Shown: positions 48,892-60,400, counted from the stretch's first letter. The stretch: 64,000 nt of DNA from an uncultured Polaribacter sp. (GCA_943788045.1 CALSOT010000002.1:366310-430309), one strand, 5' to 3'. Translations and numbers: made by a program. Notes: a model not told the origin generated them from the letters alone.

Positions 48892-51800
48892 TTAGTTTTT
48901 TAATTTTAAATATTGAACTTTATCATTATTTTTTGCAATAATTATATGACGTTCTTGATTAACCATTATTTCTGACATGTCTTTTACGTCTCCTGAGGCT
49001 GAAAATCCACTTTTTAAGACAGGAACAGGTAAAAAAGTACCATCACCTTTTCCTTTTAAAAACAATCCGTGACTTGCATCATTTCTTGGTGTTTCAACTT
49101 CTGAAACATATAGATTTCCCGCGATTAATGCGTCTAAATTTCCATCGTTGTCATAGTCATCAACTAAAATTTGATTGATACTTGAAAATTGTGCTTGAAT
49201 TGGAAGTTTGTGAGTAATAAATTGTCCTTTATTGTTTTCTAAGTAAATACTTGCAAACGATTTTACTTGATGATGGATGGCATTATCTAAATCTTGTTTT
49301 GAATATACATCAATTAAAGTCGCTTCAGAGAAACTTTTGTAATCTTTAAATACATGTTTTATTGCCGGAATCTGTTGAGATGAGCATTCTCTACCACGAA
49401 CAGGATATTGCTCTCCATCATTGTAATAACTCAAAACAATATCATTCTTTTTGTTATTATCAAAATCTTTAATGAAAATATCAAAGGTTTCATCTTCAGA
49501 GGCTTTGTATTTATAATTAAGTCCATTATTACCAAGAATATAATCCATATCGCCGTCGTTATCAAAATCACCTTCTTGTATACTCCACCACCAACCAGTG
49601 GTGTCCTTGTCAACTCCCATATCTTCGGAAACTTCTTTGAATTTTCCTTTGTTATTTTTAAATATTCTAATTGGCATCCATTCGCCTACCACAATAAGAT
49701 CTAACCAATTATCATTATCAATATCAGTAACAACTGCACTTGTAGCCATTCCTAATGCATTAAATTCTTTTAGTACTTCATCAGTTGCGTCCTTAAACTT
49801 TGCAATGCCATTTTCACTTTTGTTTAGTAAAATATAAGAGTTTGCTGAAGCTGGGTAATTTTTTGGTAGTTGCCTTCCTAAGACAATTAAGTCTTCTTTT
49901 CCATCTTTATCCAAATCTGCATTGTAAACTCTTGAACCACTTGTTATCATTTTTGGCAAGGCTTTTTCGGATAATGTAAAATTACCTTTACCGTCGTTAA
50001 GGTACAATCTATCTTGAAGCCATTTAGAATTGGCCTCAAATTCATATCCACCGCTAACAACATACAAATCATTATCTCCATCTTGGTCAGCATCAAATAT
50101 TGTTGCCCCAACATCCTCACTCATTAAAGTTTTATTAAAATCGGGTATGTTATTTTCAATAAAACCTGTCGGAGTTTGCAAATACAATTTTCCCTGGTGC
50201 TTTGAGGCTGCGCCCACAAAATAATCCTCTAAACCATCACCATTTAAATCTCCAACTGCCAATGCAGGTCCGAATTGAGACATTTTATGAGGTAATAATA
50301 CTTGATCAATAAAATCGTCGTAATAATTTTCTATATGTTGATGTTCTGGGAACACATTGTCTGTATTTGATGAGAATAGCTGCTGTACTATTTTAGTATT
50401 AGCTTTCGTTTCTATAGCATCTTTGTAATTTAGTGTTATTTTTTGGTTGACATCAAGGTTACTTATTTCTTGCGTTTTTCCATCTGTCCAAACCACTTTT
50501 AGACTTTCAATTATGGGTGATTTGTTCAAACCAAAATGTAGTTCAGGAGCAACAGATGATTGAAATCCTCTGGTAAGGGTAAGTTCCTGCATTTGCGTTT
50601 CATCACCAACTGTAATGTACACTCTATTACCTAAACCAAACTTATTTCCTTTCTTGCCTTCAAAATCAACCATTAAATAATTATTGATAGTCGAACTCGT
50701 ATTTTCAAATACTGATGCAACATCATCAATATTATTTGTAATAATTTCAAGATCTCCATCATTATCTAAATCAACATAAACGACACCATTTGAGAATCCT
50801 TCATATTCTATTCCCCATTTATCATTTGCCTTTTCAAAATTTAAATCTCCATTATTTTTAAAAACAAAATTATCAATCTTTTCAGAGGGAATTTCAAGGC
50901 TTTTCTTTAACATATCAGCCTTTGTTAATTTTAATTTTTTCATTTCATTGAAGAAATCCCTGTTGTTAATCTCTCTTCGCGTTCCGTTTGAAATGAAAAT
51001 ATCTTTTAGTCCATCATTGTTTAAATCTACAAAAAGAGGTCCCCAGCTCCAATCCGTCGATGATAATCCGGCGATTCGTGATACATCGCTAAAATGGGGT
51101 AATGAGTCATTGAGAACACCATGATTTACTTGAAGGTTATTTTGCATGTATTGGTAGTGAAATCCTGAGTTCACAGTACTCCAAAATAATCTAGGATTCA
51201 TACTTGCCATATTCGCTTTTTGCCTGCGGTTATTTTGAGCCATCATATCTACCTGAATCAAATCTAATAATTGATCGTTATTAAAATCAGCAATGTCCAC
51301 GCCCATTCCATAAAAGGCTGTGTGTTTTGTGGTATTTTTTACTTGTTCGCTAAAAGTCCCATCATGGTTATTAATAAATAAATAATCAGGTGAACTAAAA
51401 TCATTGGAAACATATAAATCTGGCCAACCATCATTATTCAAATCTCCTACTGTACAACTTAATGAAAGTCCAAATGTGCCAACTCCAGATTCTTTGGTCA
51501 CATTCACAAATTTACCTCCATCATTACGGAACAATTTATCCGTTTCGTGTTCTTTTGGATTTTTCATTTTCCATAAATAGTGACTATTCGGTGCATTAAA
51601 TCGGGTAGAGGGGTAGTTTGCTAAAAACAAATCTAAATCTCCATCTAAGTCATAATCAAAAAAGGTAGATTGTACGCTATGTCCAGCATCAGCTATGCCA
51701 AATTCTTTTCCTTTTTCGGAAAAAGTCATATCTCCATTATTTATATAGAGAAGATTTTCTTTCGGGCCGAATTTTCCGCTCACTGAGCAGTATATATCTA

Positions 51801-52179
51801 AATATCCATCATCATTAACATCTGCCATGGTAACACCTGTAAACCATCTATTGTCGCCTCCAACATTAGCAATATCGGTAATATCCTCAAATTTGAGATT
51901 CCCTTTATTTAAGTATAATTTATTAGATACCATGTTACCTGTAAAAAATACATCATTTAATCCGTCGTTATTGATATCACCAACAGATATTCCACCACCC
52001 ATATACATGTAGGCATAAGTCAAATAATTTAAAGAGTCATTTTCTGTTAAAGTATTTTCAAAATTAATACCTGAATATGAGGAATTTATTTTTTTGAAAA
52101 TAGGGGAGTTATTTTTAAAATCATTTTTGCAAGCTGATAAAAAGAGTACAAGTGTAAATGGTAAAAATAGTTTTTTCAT
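48892..52179 (-). CDS. VCBS/FG-GAP repeat lipoprotein with ASPIC/UnbV-type regions
   Basis: Lipobox MKKLFLPFTLVLFLSACKN (start moved to 52179). At least a dozen DxDxDGxxDL-type motifs. UnbV-type segment GLGNRVYITVGDETQMQELTLTRGFQSSVAPELHFGLNKSPIIESLKVVWTDGKTQEI. Confidence 0.9.
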   Translation of the reverse strand: MKKLFLPFTLVLFLSACKNDFKNNSPIFKKINSSYSGINFENTLTENDSLNYLTYAYMYMGGGISVGDINNDGLNDVFFTGNMVSNKLYLNKGNLKFEDITDIANVGGDNRWFTGVTMADVNDDGYLDIYCSVSGKFGPKENLLYINNGDMTFSEKGKEFGIADAGHSVQSTFFDYDLDGDLDLFLANYPSTRFNAPNSHYLWKMKNPKEHETDKLFRNDGGKFVNVTKESGVGTFGLSLSCTVGDLNNDGWPDLYVSNDFSSPDYLFINNHDGTFSEQVKNTTKHTAFYGMGVDIADFNNDQLLDLIQVDMMAQNNRRQKANMASMNPRLFWSTVNSGFHYQYMQNNLQVNHGVLNDSLPHFSDVSRIAGLSSTDWSWGPLFVDLNNDGLKDIFISNGTRREINNRDFFNEMKKLKLTKADMLKKSLEIPSEKIDNFVFKNNGDLNFEKANDKWGIEYEGFSNGVVYVDLDNDGDLEIITNNIDDVASVFENTSSTINNYLMVDFEGKKGNKFGLGNRVYITVGDETQMQELTLTRGFQSSVAPELHFGLNKSPIIESLKVVWTDGKTQEISNLDVNQKITLNYKDAIETKANTKIVQQLFSSNTDNVFPEHQHIENYYDDFIDQVLLPHKMSQFGPALAVGDLNGDGLEDYFVGAASKHQGKLYLQTPTGFIENNIPDFNKTLMSEDVGATIFDADQDGDNDLYVVSGGYEFEANSKWLQDRLYLNDGKGNFTLSEKALPKMITSGSRVYNADLDKDGKEDLIVLGRQLPKNYPASANSYILLNKSENGIAKFKDATDEVLKEFNALGMATSAVVTDIDNDNWLDLIVVGEWMPIRIFKNNKGKFKEVSEDMGVDKDTTGWWWSIQEGDFDNDGDMDYILGNNGLNYKYKASEDETFDIFIKDFDNNKKNDIVLSYYNDGEQYPVRGRECSSQQIPAIKHVFKDYKSFSEATLIDVYSKQDLDNAIHHQVKSFASIYLENNKGQFITHKLPIQAQFSSINQILVDDYDNDGNLDALIAGNLYVSEVETPRNDASHGLFLKGKGDGTFLPVPVLKSGFSASGDVKDMSEIMVNQERHIIIAKNNDKVQYLKLKN

Positions 52180-52208
52180 TACTTTGAAAATAAATATTAG
52201 ATATGTGT

Positions 52209-52244
52209 AAATATAAAAAAACAGGGCATCTTTCAATGCCCTGT
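52209..52244 (-). terminator. Intrinsic terminator after susD
   Basis: 9-bp GC-containing stem ACAGGGCAT-CTTTCA-ATGCCCTGT; the minus strand continues TTTTTTATATTT. Confidence 0.8.
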
Positions 52245-52268
52245 AATAAACTAATTCAAAAATTTATT

Positions 52269-53954
52269 TTACCAATCTGGGTTTTGAGTTAATACCCCAC
52301 CACTTCCATCAATTGCTGAAATTGGAATTGGCCAATTATTGTGTTTACTGCTCCATGTACCGGCTTCTGAACCAAATTGCGGGTTCGCACGAGATTCATT
52401 TTCAACATATGTATTCATTCTTGCAGCGGTATTTCCCCATCTTACGATGTCAAAATATCTATGTCCTTCCATTCCCATTTCTAAACGACGCTCAAAACGT
52501 ACTGCTTTTCTAGCAGCTTCTTGTGTTGAAAAATCAGAAGAAACATAAGGCTCTATTACATAATTTGCCGCATTTCCTCCTCCTGGCGCTTGTACATAGT
52601 TCGAGGATTTAGCTCTATTTCTTACTATATTTACGTTTGAAAGTGCAGTACTTAAATCTCCTGTTTCAAGAGCAGCCTCTGCATGCATTAACAATACATC
52701 TGCAAAACGCATAACGTGATAGTTAACACCAGAGTTTTGTTCACCCCAACCACCTGTTGACATATTGTCTGTTTCACCGTTCCAATACGTGTTTTTCTTA
52801 GGTAAATAAGCACCTGAAATATCAGAAGGCTCATTTCTTAACCAATCTGCACCAGGACTTACGCCATAACCGTTATAATCGATACCTCTTCGAGCTATTG
52901 TATAATCAACTCTTGGATCTAATGGCCCCGCGTATGGTGTAAATGGATCTGCTGAAGGAATCCCTAAATCACTAGTTACGTCAGAATCCGCGTAAGTGTC
53001 TAATTCTGGCAAACCAGCTGCAGTAGTTTTATAGGCGTTCAATAAATCTTGAGATGGCATATAGAATCCACAACAAGACGCATAAGGACCACCGTTAATG
53101 AAATTTAAAGCACCTCTTAGGTTTGTATTTGATCCGGTAGCATCTTTAGTAAATTGGATAGCGAACATTGTTTCACTACTATTTTCACCAGCTAATCTAA
53201 AGTTGTCTACAAAATCTGCCATTAAAGAATAAGGTCCATTGTTAACAACATCTGCTAGTAATGGCAGCGCTGCATTCCAATCAGATTGGTACAAATGTGT
53301 TTTTCCTAAAAATGCTTTCGCAACCCAAGAATTTGGTCTACCTATTACATCTTGGCTATTTGGCAAGTTGTCTGCAGCATATTTAAAATCTGCTTCTATT
53401 TTATCCCATGGCGCACTCAGGTTTGGTTGGTTAAACTCTTGAGCGGCATACATTTCTTCGTCAATAAAAGGAATGTACTTATATATTTTCGTCAATTCAA
53501 AGTAAAAATGACCTCTTAAAAAACGTGCTTCTGCCAATTGAGCACTAAAATCTCCTTCAGGAATTGAATTAATCAATGCGATTACTGCATTTGCTCTTTG
53601 AGCACCCGCCCAAACTGCAGACCATTTTCCTAAGAAATATGAACTACCCGTAGACCAATTTAAAGTTTCTACGTTGTATAATTCTGGTTGATCACCATCC
53701 GTACTTCCCTTGTGGGCGTCATCAGACAATGTATCAAAAATCCAGTTAGAAGGGCCTTGTGCCCATCCTTCACCTACAGAGTTTAATCGAACACCATCTA
53801 GCGCAGAATAGGCACCTGTAAGCATTAAATTAACTCCTGTTTCATTTTGCAATGCCACATCACTTAAAGCACCAACAGCTGGTGATTCTGTAAAGTCATC
53901 GCTACACGCTAGTACCAATGCTAGCGCACTAAAATAAATAAATATTTTTTTCAT
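52269..53954 (-). CDS. RagB/SusD family nutrient uptake outer membrane lipoprotein
   Basis: Lipobox ALALVLACSDD; ARFLRGHFYFELTKIYKYIPF, RFADVLLMHAEAALETG, AVRFERRLEMGMEGHRYFDIVRWG. Confidence 0.95.
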   Translation of the reverse strand: MKKIFIYFSALALVLACSDDFTESPAVGALSDVALQNETGVNLMLTGAYSALDGVRLNSVGEGWAQGPSNWIFDTLSDDAHKGSTDGDQPELYNVETLNWSTGSSYFLGKWSAVWAGAQRANAVIALINSIPEGDFSAQLAEARFLRGHFYFELTKIYKYIPFIDEEMYAAQEFNQPNLSAPWDKIEADFKYAADNLPNSQDVIGRPNSWVAKAFLGKTHLYQSDWNAALPLLADVVNNGPYSLMADFVDNFRLAGENSSETMFAIQFTKDATGSNTNLRGALNFINGGPYASCCGFYMPSQDLLNAYKTTAAGLPELDTYADSDVTSDLGIPSADPFTPYAGPLDPRVDYTIARRGIDYNGYGVSPGADWLRNEPSDISGAYLPKKNTYWNGETDNMSTGGWGEQNSGVNYHVMRFADVLLMHAEAALETGDLSTALSNVNIVRNRAKSSNYVQAPGGGNAANYVIEPYVSSDFSTQEAARKAVRFERRLEMGMEGHRYFDIVRWGNTAARMNTYVENESRANPQFGSEAGTWSSKHNNWPIPISAIDGSGGVLTQNPDW

Positions 53955-53960
53955 TTTTTT

Positions 53961-56900
53961 TTAAAATTTAAAATTAACACCCATTGTAAAAATCTTAGAA
54001 TTTGGGTAAATTCTGTTATCAACACCTAAACTTAAATTATTTTGTGAGATGATTTCAGGATCAAACCCAGAATAATCTGTAATAGTAAATAAATTAGTTG
54101 CTTGCACATAGAAGCGTGCAGAGCTTATGTTCATTTTTTTAGTGATATCTTCTGACAACGAATATCCGATCTGAATATTTTTTAATCTAAAGAAAGAACC
54201 ATCTTCTACATAATATGAATTTGGATCACCTTCGTTATTTGTAATTGAAGTTGATAATGCTGGTACATTAGTGTTTGTATTACTTGGTGTCCAAGCGTCC
54301 AATACTCTTGTGCTTCTATTTCCATTTACGAAAGCAGGAAAATCTGTATAAAACTTATTAAAGTTATAAATATCGTTTCCTTGAGAACCTGTAAAGAATA
54401 ACTGAGCATCAAAACCTTTGTAAGCTCCTGATAAGTTAAGACCATAGGTGAAATCTGCATGCGGAGAACCAATATTTGTTCTGTCATCATCATCTACAGT
54501 TCCATCACCATTTACATCTTCATAAACAAACCTACCTGTATCAGACAATCCAATTACTTTACGACCGTAGAAATAAGACATCTCTTCTCCTTCTTCTGTT
54601 CTTGTAGGTTGTTGCCCTCTTAATTCATTTGTTCTACCTCCAACTGGAGCGCCCCCAATCAATTTAACCACTTCATTCTTATAGCGTGATAAGTTTAAAC
54701 TTGCGCCATAAGAGAAACCTGAATCGGTAGTATCATTCCATCCTAGACCTAAATCAAATCCTGTGTTTTGTATGTCACCTAAATTTACATAAGGAGCAGA
54801 TGCATCAATTGCAGTTGTGCTAATTAACCCAAAATCTTGAGAAATCAAATCTTTAGTTTTAATTTGATACCCTTCTAGAGACATATTTAATCTACTATCC
54901 AACATCGCTAGTTCAACACCAAAGTTTAAGGATTCACTTGTCTCCCATCTTAAATTTGGGTTTCCAATTGCTGATATAATTGCTCCTGAACTTAAATTAG
55001 CTCCATCAAAGTAATAATCGGCTTGTGAGTTATTTAAGCTTGAGATGTTTATTGTTGGATTGTTAACTGGTAATGTTTGATTACCTAATTGCCCCCATGA
55101 TCCTTTTAACTTTAATCTGTTAACAAAACCATCAGCATTAAAGAAATCTTCTTTACTCATGATCCATCCTCCACTAAAAGAAGGGAATGTTGCACTTTTA
55201 TTGTCACCTAAAAAACGAGAAGAAGTATCGTTTCTTAATGTTACAGTTGCAAAGTATTTATCTCTAAAAGAGTAGTTTACAGTTGCGAAAACAGATGCTA
55301 ATGAATTAGAATTATCGTAAGCATAATCCACTTTTGGTGGCACAGCACCATTGTTTAATAAATAAAAGTCAGGTGTTTCGAATAAGAAATCTGAAACAGT
55401 AACCCCTTTTCCTTTATCAGAATTTTTCAATGCTTCATAACCTACTAAGGCATTAATACTGTGTTCTTTGTATGTTTTGTTGTAAGACAATACATTTGAC
55501 CAAATCCAATTAGAAGCCGTTTGGTCTTGCTCATTTAAATTATTGATACCAATTGGCTCTCCATGTTCAGGATCTAAAGATGTAAAACGTCTTGAATCAA
55601 AAGTATTAAATCCACCACCTAAAGTTGTTTTAAATGATAGGTTTTCTAAAATTTCCCAATTTAAATAAACATCTCCGAAAGCAGCATATCTCTTCGCATA
55701 ATCATCACGAGTTCTGTAATTTTGAGCTACAGGGTTACGAGTGTTTCCAATACCTGGGGCTCTACTTCCTGCAAAAAGACCTTCGTCATCGTATACAGGT
55801 AATAAAGGAGTCATTCTCAACGCCATTTCCCAAGCTTCGCTGTTACCACTTTGCGTGTTTGTAAATGAAACATTCATATGTTCACCAATAGTAATTTTAT
55901 CACCTATTTTGAATTCTGAATTTAATCTTGTACTTAATCTTTCAAAACCAGTATAAGCTGCAACACCATCTCTAGTTAAATATCCAAGTGACATGAAATA
56001 TTTTCCAGTTTCATTTCCGTTAGATAATGACAATGCGATGTTGTTAGTTAAAGCACTTGAAGTCATTGCATCAATCCAATCTGTTCCTCCAGGAGTAACA
56101 GTAGCATTTTTTTCACCTTCTCCCCAAAGAGTGATAGGCTTGTATGATTTAACTCTATTATATTTTACAATAGATGAAGGCACTGTAAATGTACCATCTC
56201 CGTATTGAGGGTGACTTGGGCTTACTCCGTCATTTACTTGACTTTGAAACAACATTTGTGCATGTTGCTCTGGGTTTAGCATGTCTGGTGTATTTGCAAT
56301 TTGCGAAAATCCAGTATACATATCTAAAGTTACCGTAGGTTTACTTTGGTTGTATCCACCGCCTTTCGTTGTAATAATAACAACACCATTTGCAGCTCTT
56401 GCTCCATAAATTGCAGCAGCACCATCTTTAAGAACATTCATCTGATCGATATCAGAAGGGTTCAGGTTGTTTAATGCATTTGGATCATCTGTTTGAACTC
56501 CATCTATAATAAACAATGGGTTGGTATTATTTGTTGTACCGAAACCACGAATATTAATTTTTGGGGCTGCACCAGGAGTGTTGTCACTTAGAACTGTAAC
56601 CCCAGTAGATCTTCCTTGAAGTGCTTCAGCAGCAGTAACTACTGGCGCTTTTAAGGCCTCATCCATATCTATAGAAGCAACAGAACCTGTTAAATCTCCT
56701 CTTGTTTGAGAAGAGTACCCCATCACGATCACTTCATCTAAAGATGTAGCATCCTCTAATAAAACAACATCTATCTTAGAGTTGTCTCCAACAACAATTG
56801 TTTGAGAAATCATACCTAAATAAGAAAAGACTAACTCATTACTTGCTGAAACATCAGAAATTGAATAGTTACCATCAAAATCTGTATCTACACCTATAAC

Positions 56901-57047
56901 TGTCCCTTTAACTAAAATGGACACTCCGGGTAAAGGGTTCCCTGAAGAATCTTTTACCTCTCCGGTAATTTTCTTGTTTTGCGAAAAAACATTTTGCATG
57001 CATAAAAGCAGGCATGCAATAATTGTGACTTTAAATTTGTTCATCAT
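53961..57047 (-). CDS. SusC/RagA family TonB-linked outer membrane protein
   Basis: Carboxypeptidase-like repeat GEVKDSSGNPLPGVSILVKGT, plug EALQGRSTGVTVLSDNTPGAAPKINIRGFGTTNNTNPLFIIDGVQ, GANIYG-like GAAAIYGARAANGVVIITTK, C-terminal beta-barrel. Confidence 0.96.
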   Translation of the reverse strand: MMNKFKVTIIACLLLCMQNVFSQNKKITGEVKDSSGNPLPGVSILVKGTVIGVDTDFDGNYSISDVSASNELVFSYLGMISQTIVVGDNSKIDVVLLEDATSLDEVIVMGYSSQTRGDLTGSVASIDMDEALKAPVVTAAEALQGRSTGVTVLSDNTPGAAPKINIRGFGTTNNTNPLFIIDGVQTDDPNALNNLNPSDIDQMNVLKDGAAAIYGARAANGVVIITTKGGGYNQSKPTVTLDMYTGFSQIANTPDMLNPEQHAQMLFQSQVNDGVSPSHPQYGDGTFTVPSSIVKYNRVKSYKPITLWGEGEKNATVTPGGTDWIDAMTSSALTNNIALSLSNGNETGKYFMSLGYLTRDGVAAYTGFERLSTRLNSEFKIGDKITIGEHMNVSFTNTQSGNSEAWEMALRMTPLLPVYDDEGLFAGSRAPGIGNTRNPVAQNYRTRDDYAKRYAAFGDVYLNWEILENLSFKTTLGGGFNTFDSRRFTSLDPEHGEPIGINNLNEQDQTASNWIWSNVLSYNKTYKEHSINALVGYEALKNSDKGKGVTVSDFLFETPDFYLLNNGAVPPKVDYAYDNSNSLASVFATVNYSFRDKYFATVTLRNDTSSRFLGDNKSATFPSFSGGWIMSKEDFFNADGFVNRLKLKGSWGQLGNQTLPVNNPTINISSLNNSQADYYFDGANLSSGAIISAIGNPNLRWETSESLNFGVELAMLDSRLNMSLEGYQIKTKDLISQDFGLISTTAIDASAPYVNLGDIQNTGFDLGLGWNDTTDSGFSYGASLNLSRYKNEVVKLIGGAPVGGRTNELRGQQPTRTEEGEEMSYFYGRKVIGLSDTGRFVYEDVNGDGTVDDDDRTNIGSPHADFTYGLNLSGAYKGFDAQLFFTGSQGNDIYNFNKFYTDFPAFVNGNRSTRVLDAWTPSNTNTNVPALSTSITNNEGDPNSYYVEDGSFFRLKNIQIGYSLSEDITKKMNISSARFYVQATNLFTITDYSGFDPEIISQNNLSLGVDNRIYPNSKIFTMGVNFKF

Positions 57048-57100
57048 TCATATTAATTGGTTAATTAAAAAAAAATTGTTTTGCAATGTGTCCGACGTCT

Positions 57101-57197
57101 AAAGACTTTACTAAAAATTATTAAAAATCAATGATAATAGTGCGACCATAATTAGCACTATTATTATTTCAAAAAATAATTTTTTGGTAAAGTCTTT
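57101..57197 (-). repeat. Imperfect long inverted repeat in the susC leader (43-nt arms, 11-nt loop)
   Basis: 57101-57143 against 57155-57197: ends AAAGACTTTAC / GTAAAGTCTTT and centre ATAATAGTGC / GCACTATTAT pair exactly. Confidence 0.8.
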
Positions 57198-57212
57198 TTG
57201 TTTCATATCCAT
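57111..57212 (-). CDS. Putative tiny hydrophobic leader peptide (33 aa) upstream of susC
   Basis: MDMKQKDFTKKLFFEIIIVLIMVALLSLIFNNF*: basic N-terminus plus one TM segment. ATG lies just downstream of a TATATTTG -7 element (minus strand, 57225-57232). No homology evidence available. Confidence 0.35.
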   Translation of the reverse strand: MDMKQKDFTKKLFFEIIIVLIMVALLSLIFNNF

Positions 57213-57224
57213 TATTGTACTCTC

Positions 57225-57232
57225 CAAATATA
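57225..57232 (-). promoter_or_regulatory. -7 promoter element TATATTTG in the susC leader
   Basis: CAAATATA on plus equals TATATTTG on minus. The -33 element is weak, as expected for an activated promoter. Confidence 0.45.
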
Positions 57233-57445
57233 TTAGAATACATCTTTCTTTTTTGACACAGAAAATACAGAGTTTAAAACTATTGTGGCTAATTAACATA
57301 AAATTAACACGGATGCTACATTTAGTTCATGTTATGCATCAATAGTTTCATTTTGTCTATTTGCTTGATTATGATTGTTTTAAGACAAGTGATGTACGGT
57401 GTTGTTTGATTTTAGTGATAAACACGGTCTGAAAACAATAGCTTT

Positions 57446-60400
57446 TTAGGATTTTAAGATAGCTTCTTTTTTTACTTCTAGTTCTGATGGTAAAACACCA
57501 AAATGTGCTTTAAAGCATTTTGAAAAGTATGAAGGTGAAGAAAAGCCAACACTAAAACATGCTTCGCTTATGTTCGCGTTTCCAGAATCTAAAATTTGTT
57601 TAGCTCTTTCTAATCTTATTTTTCTAATAAATTCATTTACTGTTTGACCAGTTAATGTTTTAATTTTTCTGTACAATTGACTTCTACTTAATTTTAATTG
57701 TGATGCCAATTCCTCTACACTTAAATTAGAGTCAGAAATATTCTCATTTATATAGTCTAAAAGCTGTTGTATAAAATCTTTATCAATCGAACTAGAATTA
57801 ATTTTTTCATCTGCACCGCTTATTGCACCAAAATATTTATCGAAAATTAGTTGTCTACTTGTTATTAATTGGGATAAACGAAGCTTTAATAGTTTTAAAT
57901 CGAATGGCTTTACCATGTAGGCATCTGCGCCATTTTCTATACCTTCTATTCTATTTTTAATGGTGGTTCTTGCTGTCAACATTAATAAAGGAATATGACT
58001 TGTAGATGCATCATTTTTTATAGTTTTACAAAATTCAAAACCGTCCATTTCTGGCATTACAACATCTGTGATTATTGCATCTGGTAATACTTCTTTTGCA
58101 ACTTTAATTCCTTCTTTACCATTACTGGCAATAAATACCTTGTACTCAATAGTTAATTCATTTTTTAGGTAATTTATCAGTTCTATATTATCTTCAACAA
58201 TTAAAACTGTTTTTGTTTTAGCTAAAGCAGTTTGTTCTGGTTGTGCTGTTTCTTGTAAAGATTGAATTGACAAGAAATTTTCTTTTACTTGCTCTTTTTT
58301 ATCTTGGTTATAAATGATTTGATCTTCTCTGTAATGTTCTTTACCAATTGGTAAAAGAATTTTAAATGTAGTCCCAGATCCTAACTTGCTTTCCACTTTA
58401 ATTTCTCCTTTATGCAAGTACACAAAACTTTTTACTACTTCTAAACCTATACCTGTACCTCCTATATATGATTTGTTTTGATCTTCTACTTGATAAAATC
58501 GTTCGAATATTTTTTCTACTTCTTTTTCATTTAATCCTGCCCCTGTATCCGAAATTAGTATTTCTACTGCTTTTACAGGTTTCTCTTTATTAACTAATGG
58601 TAAATGATGAAGTTTATCATTAGAAAATAATTCTACATTTATAGCTCCTCCTTTTGGAGTAGCTTTAATTGCATTAGATAAAAGATTGAATATTATTTTT
58701 TCTATCATTTTTTCATCTGCCCAAACACCGAGATCTGGCACATCAGAATCTACACTTAATAGAATGTTTTTATTATTAGCTTCTTCTTCAAAATAACTTG
58801 TTAGATTTTTAGTAAAACTGATTAAATTAATTTTACTAGCTCTTACATTCATTTTATTATGTTCTAGTTTTCTAATATCCATTAATTCATTAATTAATCG
58901 ATAGAGTCTGTCTGTATTTTTATAAATTATAGCATGTTTATTTTTTACACTTTGCGGTAGATTTAATTCTTTATTACTAATTATATCTTTAATAGGATTG
59001 ATAATTAAAGTTAAAGGCGTTCTAAATTCGTGAGAGATATTCGTAAAAAATTGAAGTTTCTTTTTGTTTAAATCATCATCTTGAGCTTGAATTAAGCGCT
59101 GATTGTTTAATTCTTCTTTCTCTTTTAAGCGTTTTTGGGTTAAGAAATTTAATAAAAAAATACAGAAAAGAAAAGCAGTAATATAGCATAGTATTGCTGA
59201 CTTAGTTTTCCACCAAGGAGGAAGAATCGTTATTTTTAATTCTAAAGGAACCTCATTCCAAATGTTATCATTATTCGATGCTTTTAATTTAAATACATAA
59301 TTTCCTTGATCTAAGTTTGTGTATGTAGCACTTCTTTTTTGACCGACGTAGTTCCATGAAGATTCATATCCCTCTAAATAATACGCGTAGTTATTTTTTT
59401 CTGATCGTGTATAATTTAAACCTGTAAACTCAATTGTAAAAACAGATTGTTTGTGTGATAACTCAATACTATTTGTTTCTGAAATTACTTTTTTTAATGG
59501 GGAGTTTTCTTCCTTTGGTGTAACGGATTTATTAAATAGTTTAAAATCGGTTAAATGCAATGATGGTAGACTTGAATTAGTATTTATATCCTTTGGATTG
59601 AAATAATCTAATCCTTTATAATTACCAAAATATAAAGTTCCTTTTTCATCTTTAAATACGGCTTCAAAGTTAAAATCATTAGATAATAAACCATCATTAG
59701 AGTTGAAATTGGTGAACTTTTTATCTTCTACGTTTATTTTTGTTAGCCCGGAATTACCACTAACCCAAATATTTTTATCATTGTCTTCTATTATTGCTGA
59801 AATATTTTCTTCTTCTAAGCCAACAGATTTATTATACCAAGTAAAAGAATCTTTTTCTTTATTATACATACAAAGACCAGCGCCCCTTGTTCCAATCCAA
59901 ATATTCTTATCAGAAGATTCATAGATTGAGAGAATATGATTTACATCGGATAAGTTACCGTATTCTTTTTGCATTCTTTTGGCTAAAGAGGTAATGTCAA
60001 ATTTGTTATCACCTAAATCTTCTATTTTAAACAAACCATCTGCAGTACCAACCCAGACAACATCATCAGAAGAAACCGACACACACATTATCTTATTACC
60101 TAAATATTTATATTTAAGAAATTCTTTTGAATTGTATTTTGTAAATTCGTTTGTCGATAAATTGTAGGAGTTTAAACCATCAGAGTAAGACGCAATCCAA
60201 ACGTTACCTTTAGAATCTTCTGAGAAACTTCTAAAAGCATTAGAGTTAATTGTCTCTGGCCTGTTTGTTCTATTAAAGTTGATAAATTTCTTAGCACCTT
60301 TCTTGAGGAGAAAGATACCTTCATCCCAACTTCCTGCCCATAAATTGTCTTGAGAATCTAAGAACAAACTTACTATATAGTCAGATTTAAGACCCGAATA

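Noticed and set aside
57300-57445. Gap between the susC leader and the HTCS 3' end as an additional gene
   Set aside because: No ORF of reasonable length or clear terminator hairpin; left as intergenic.
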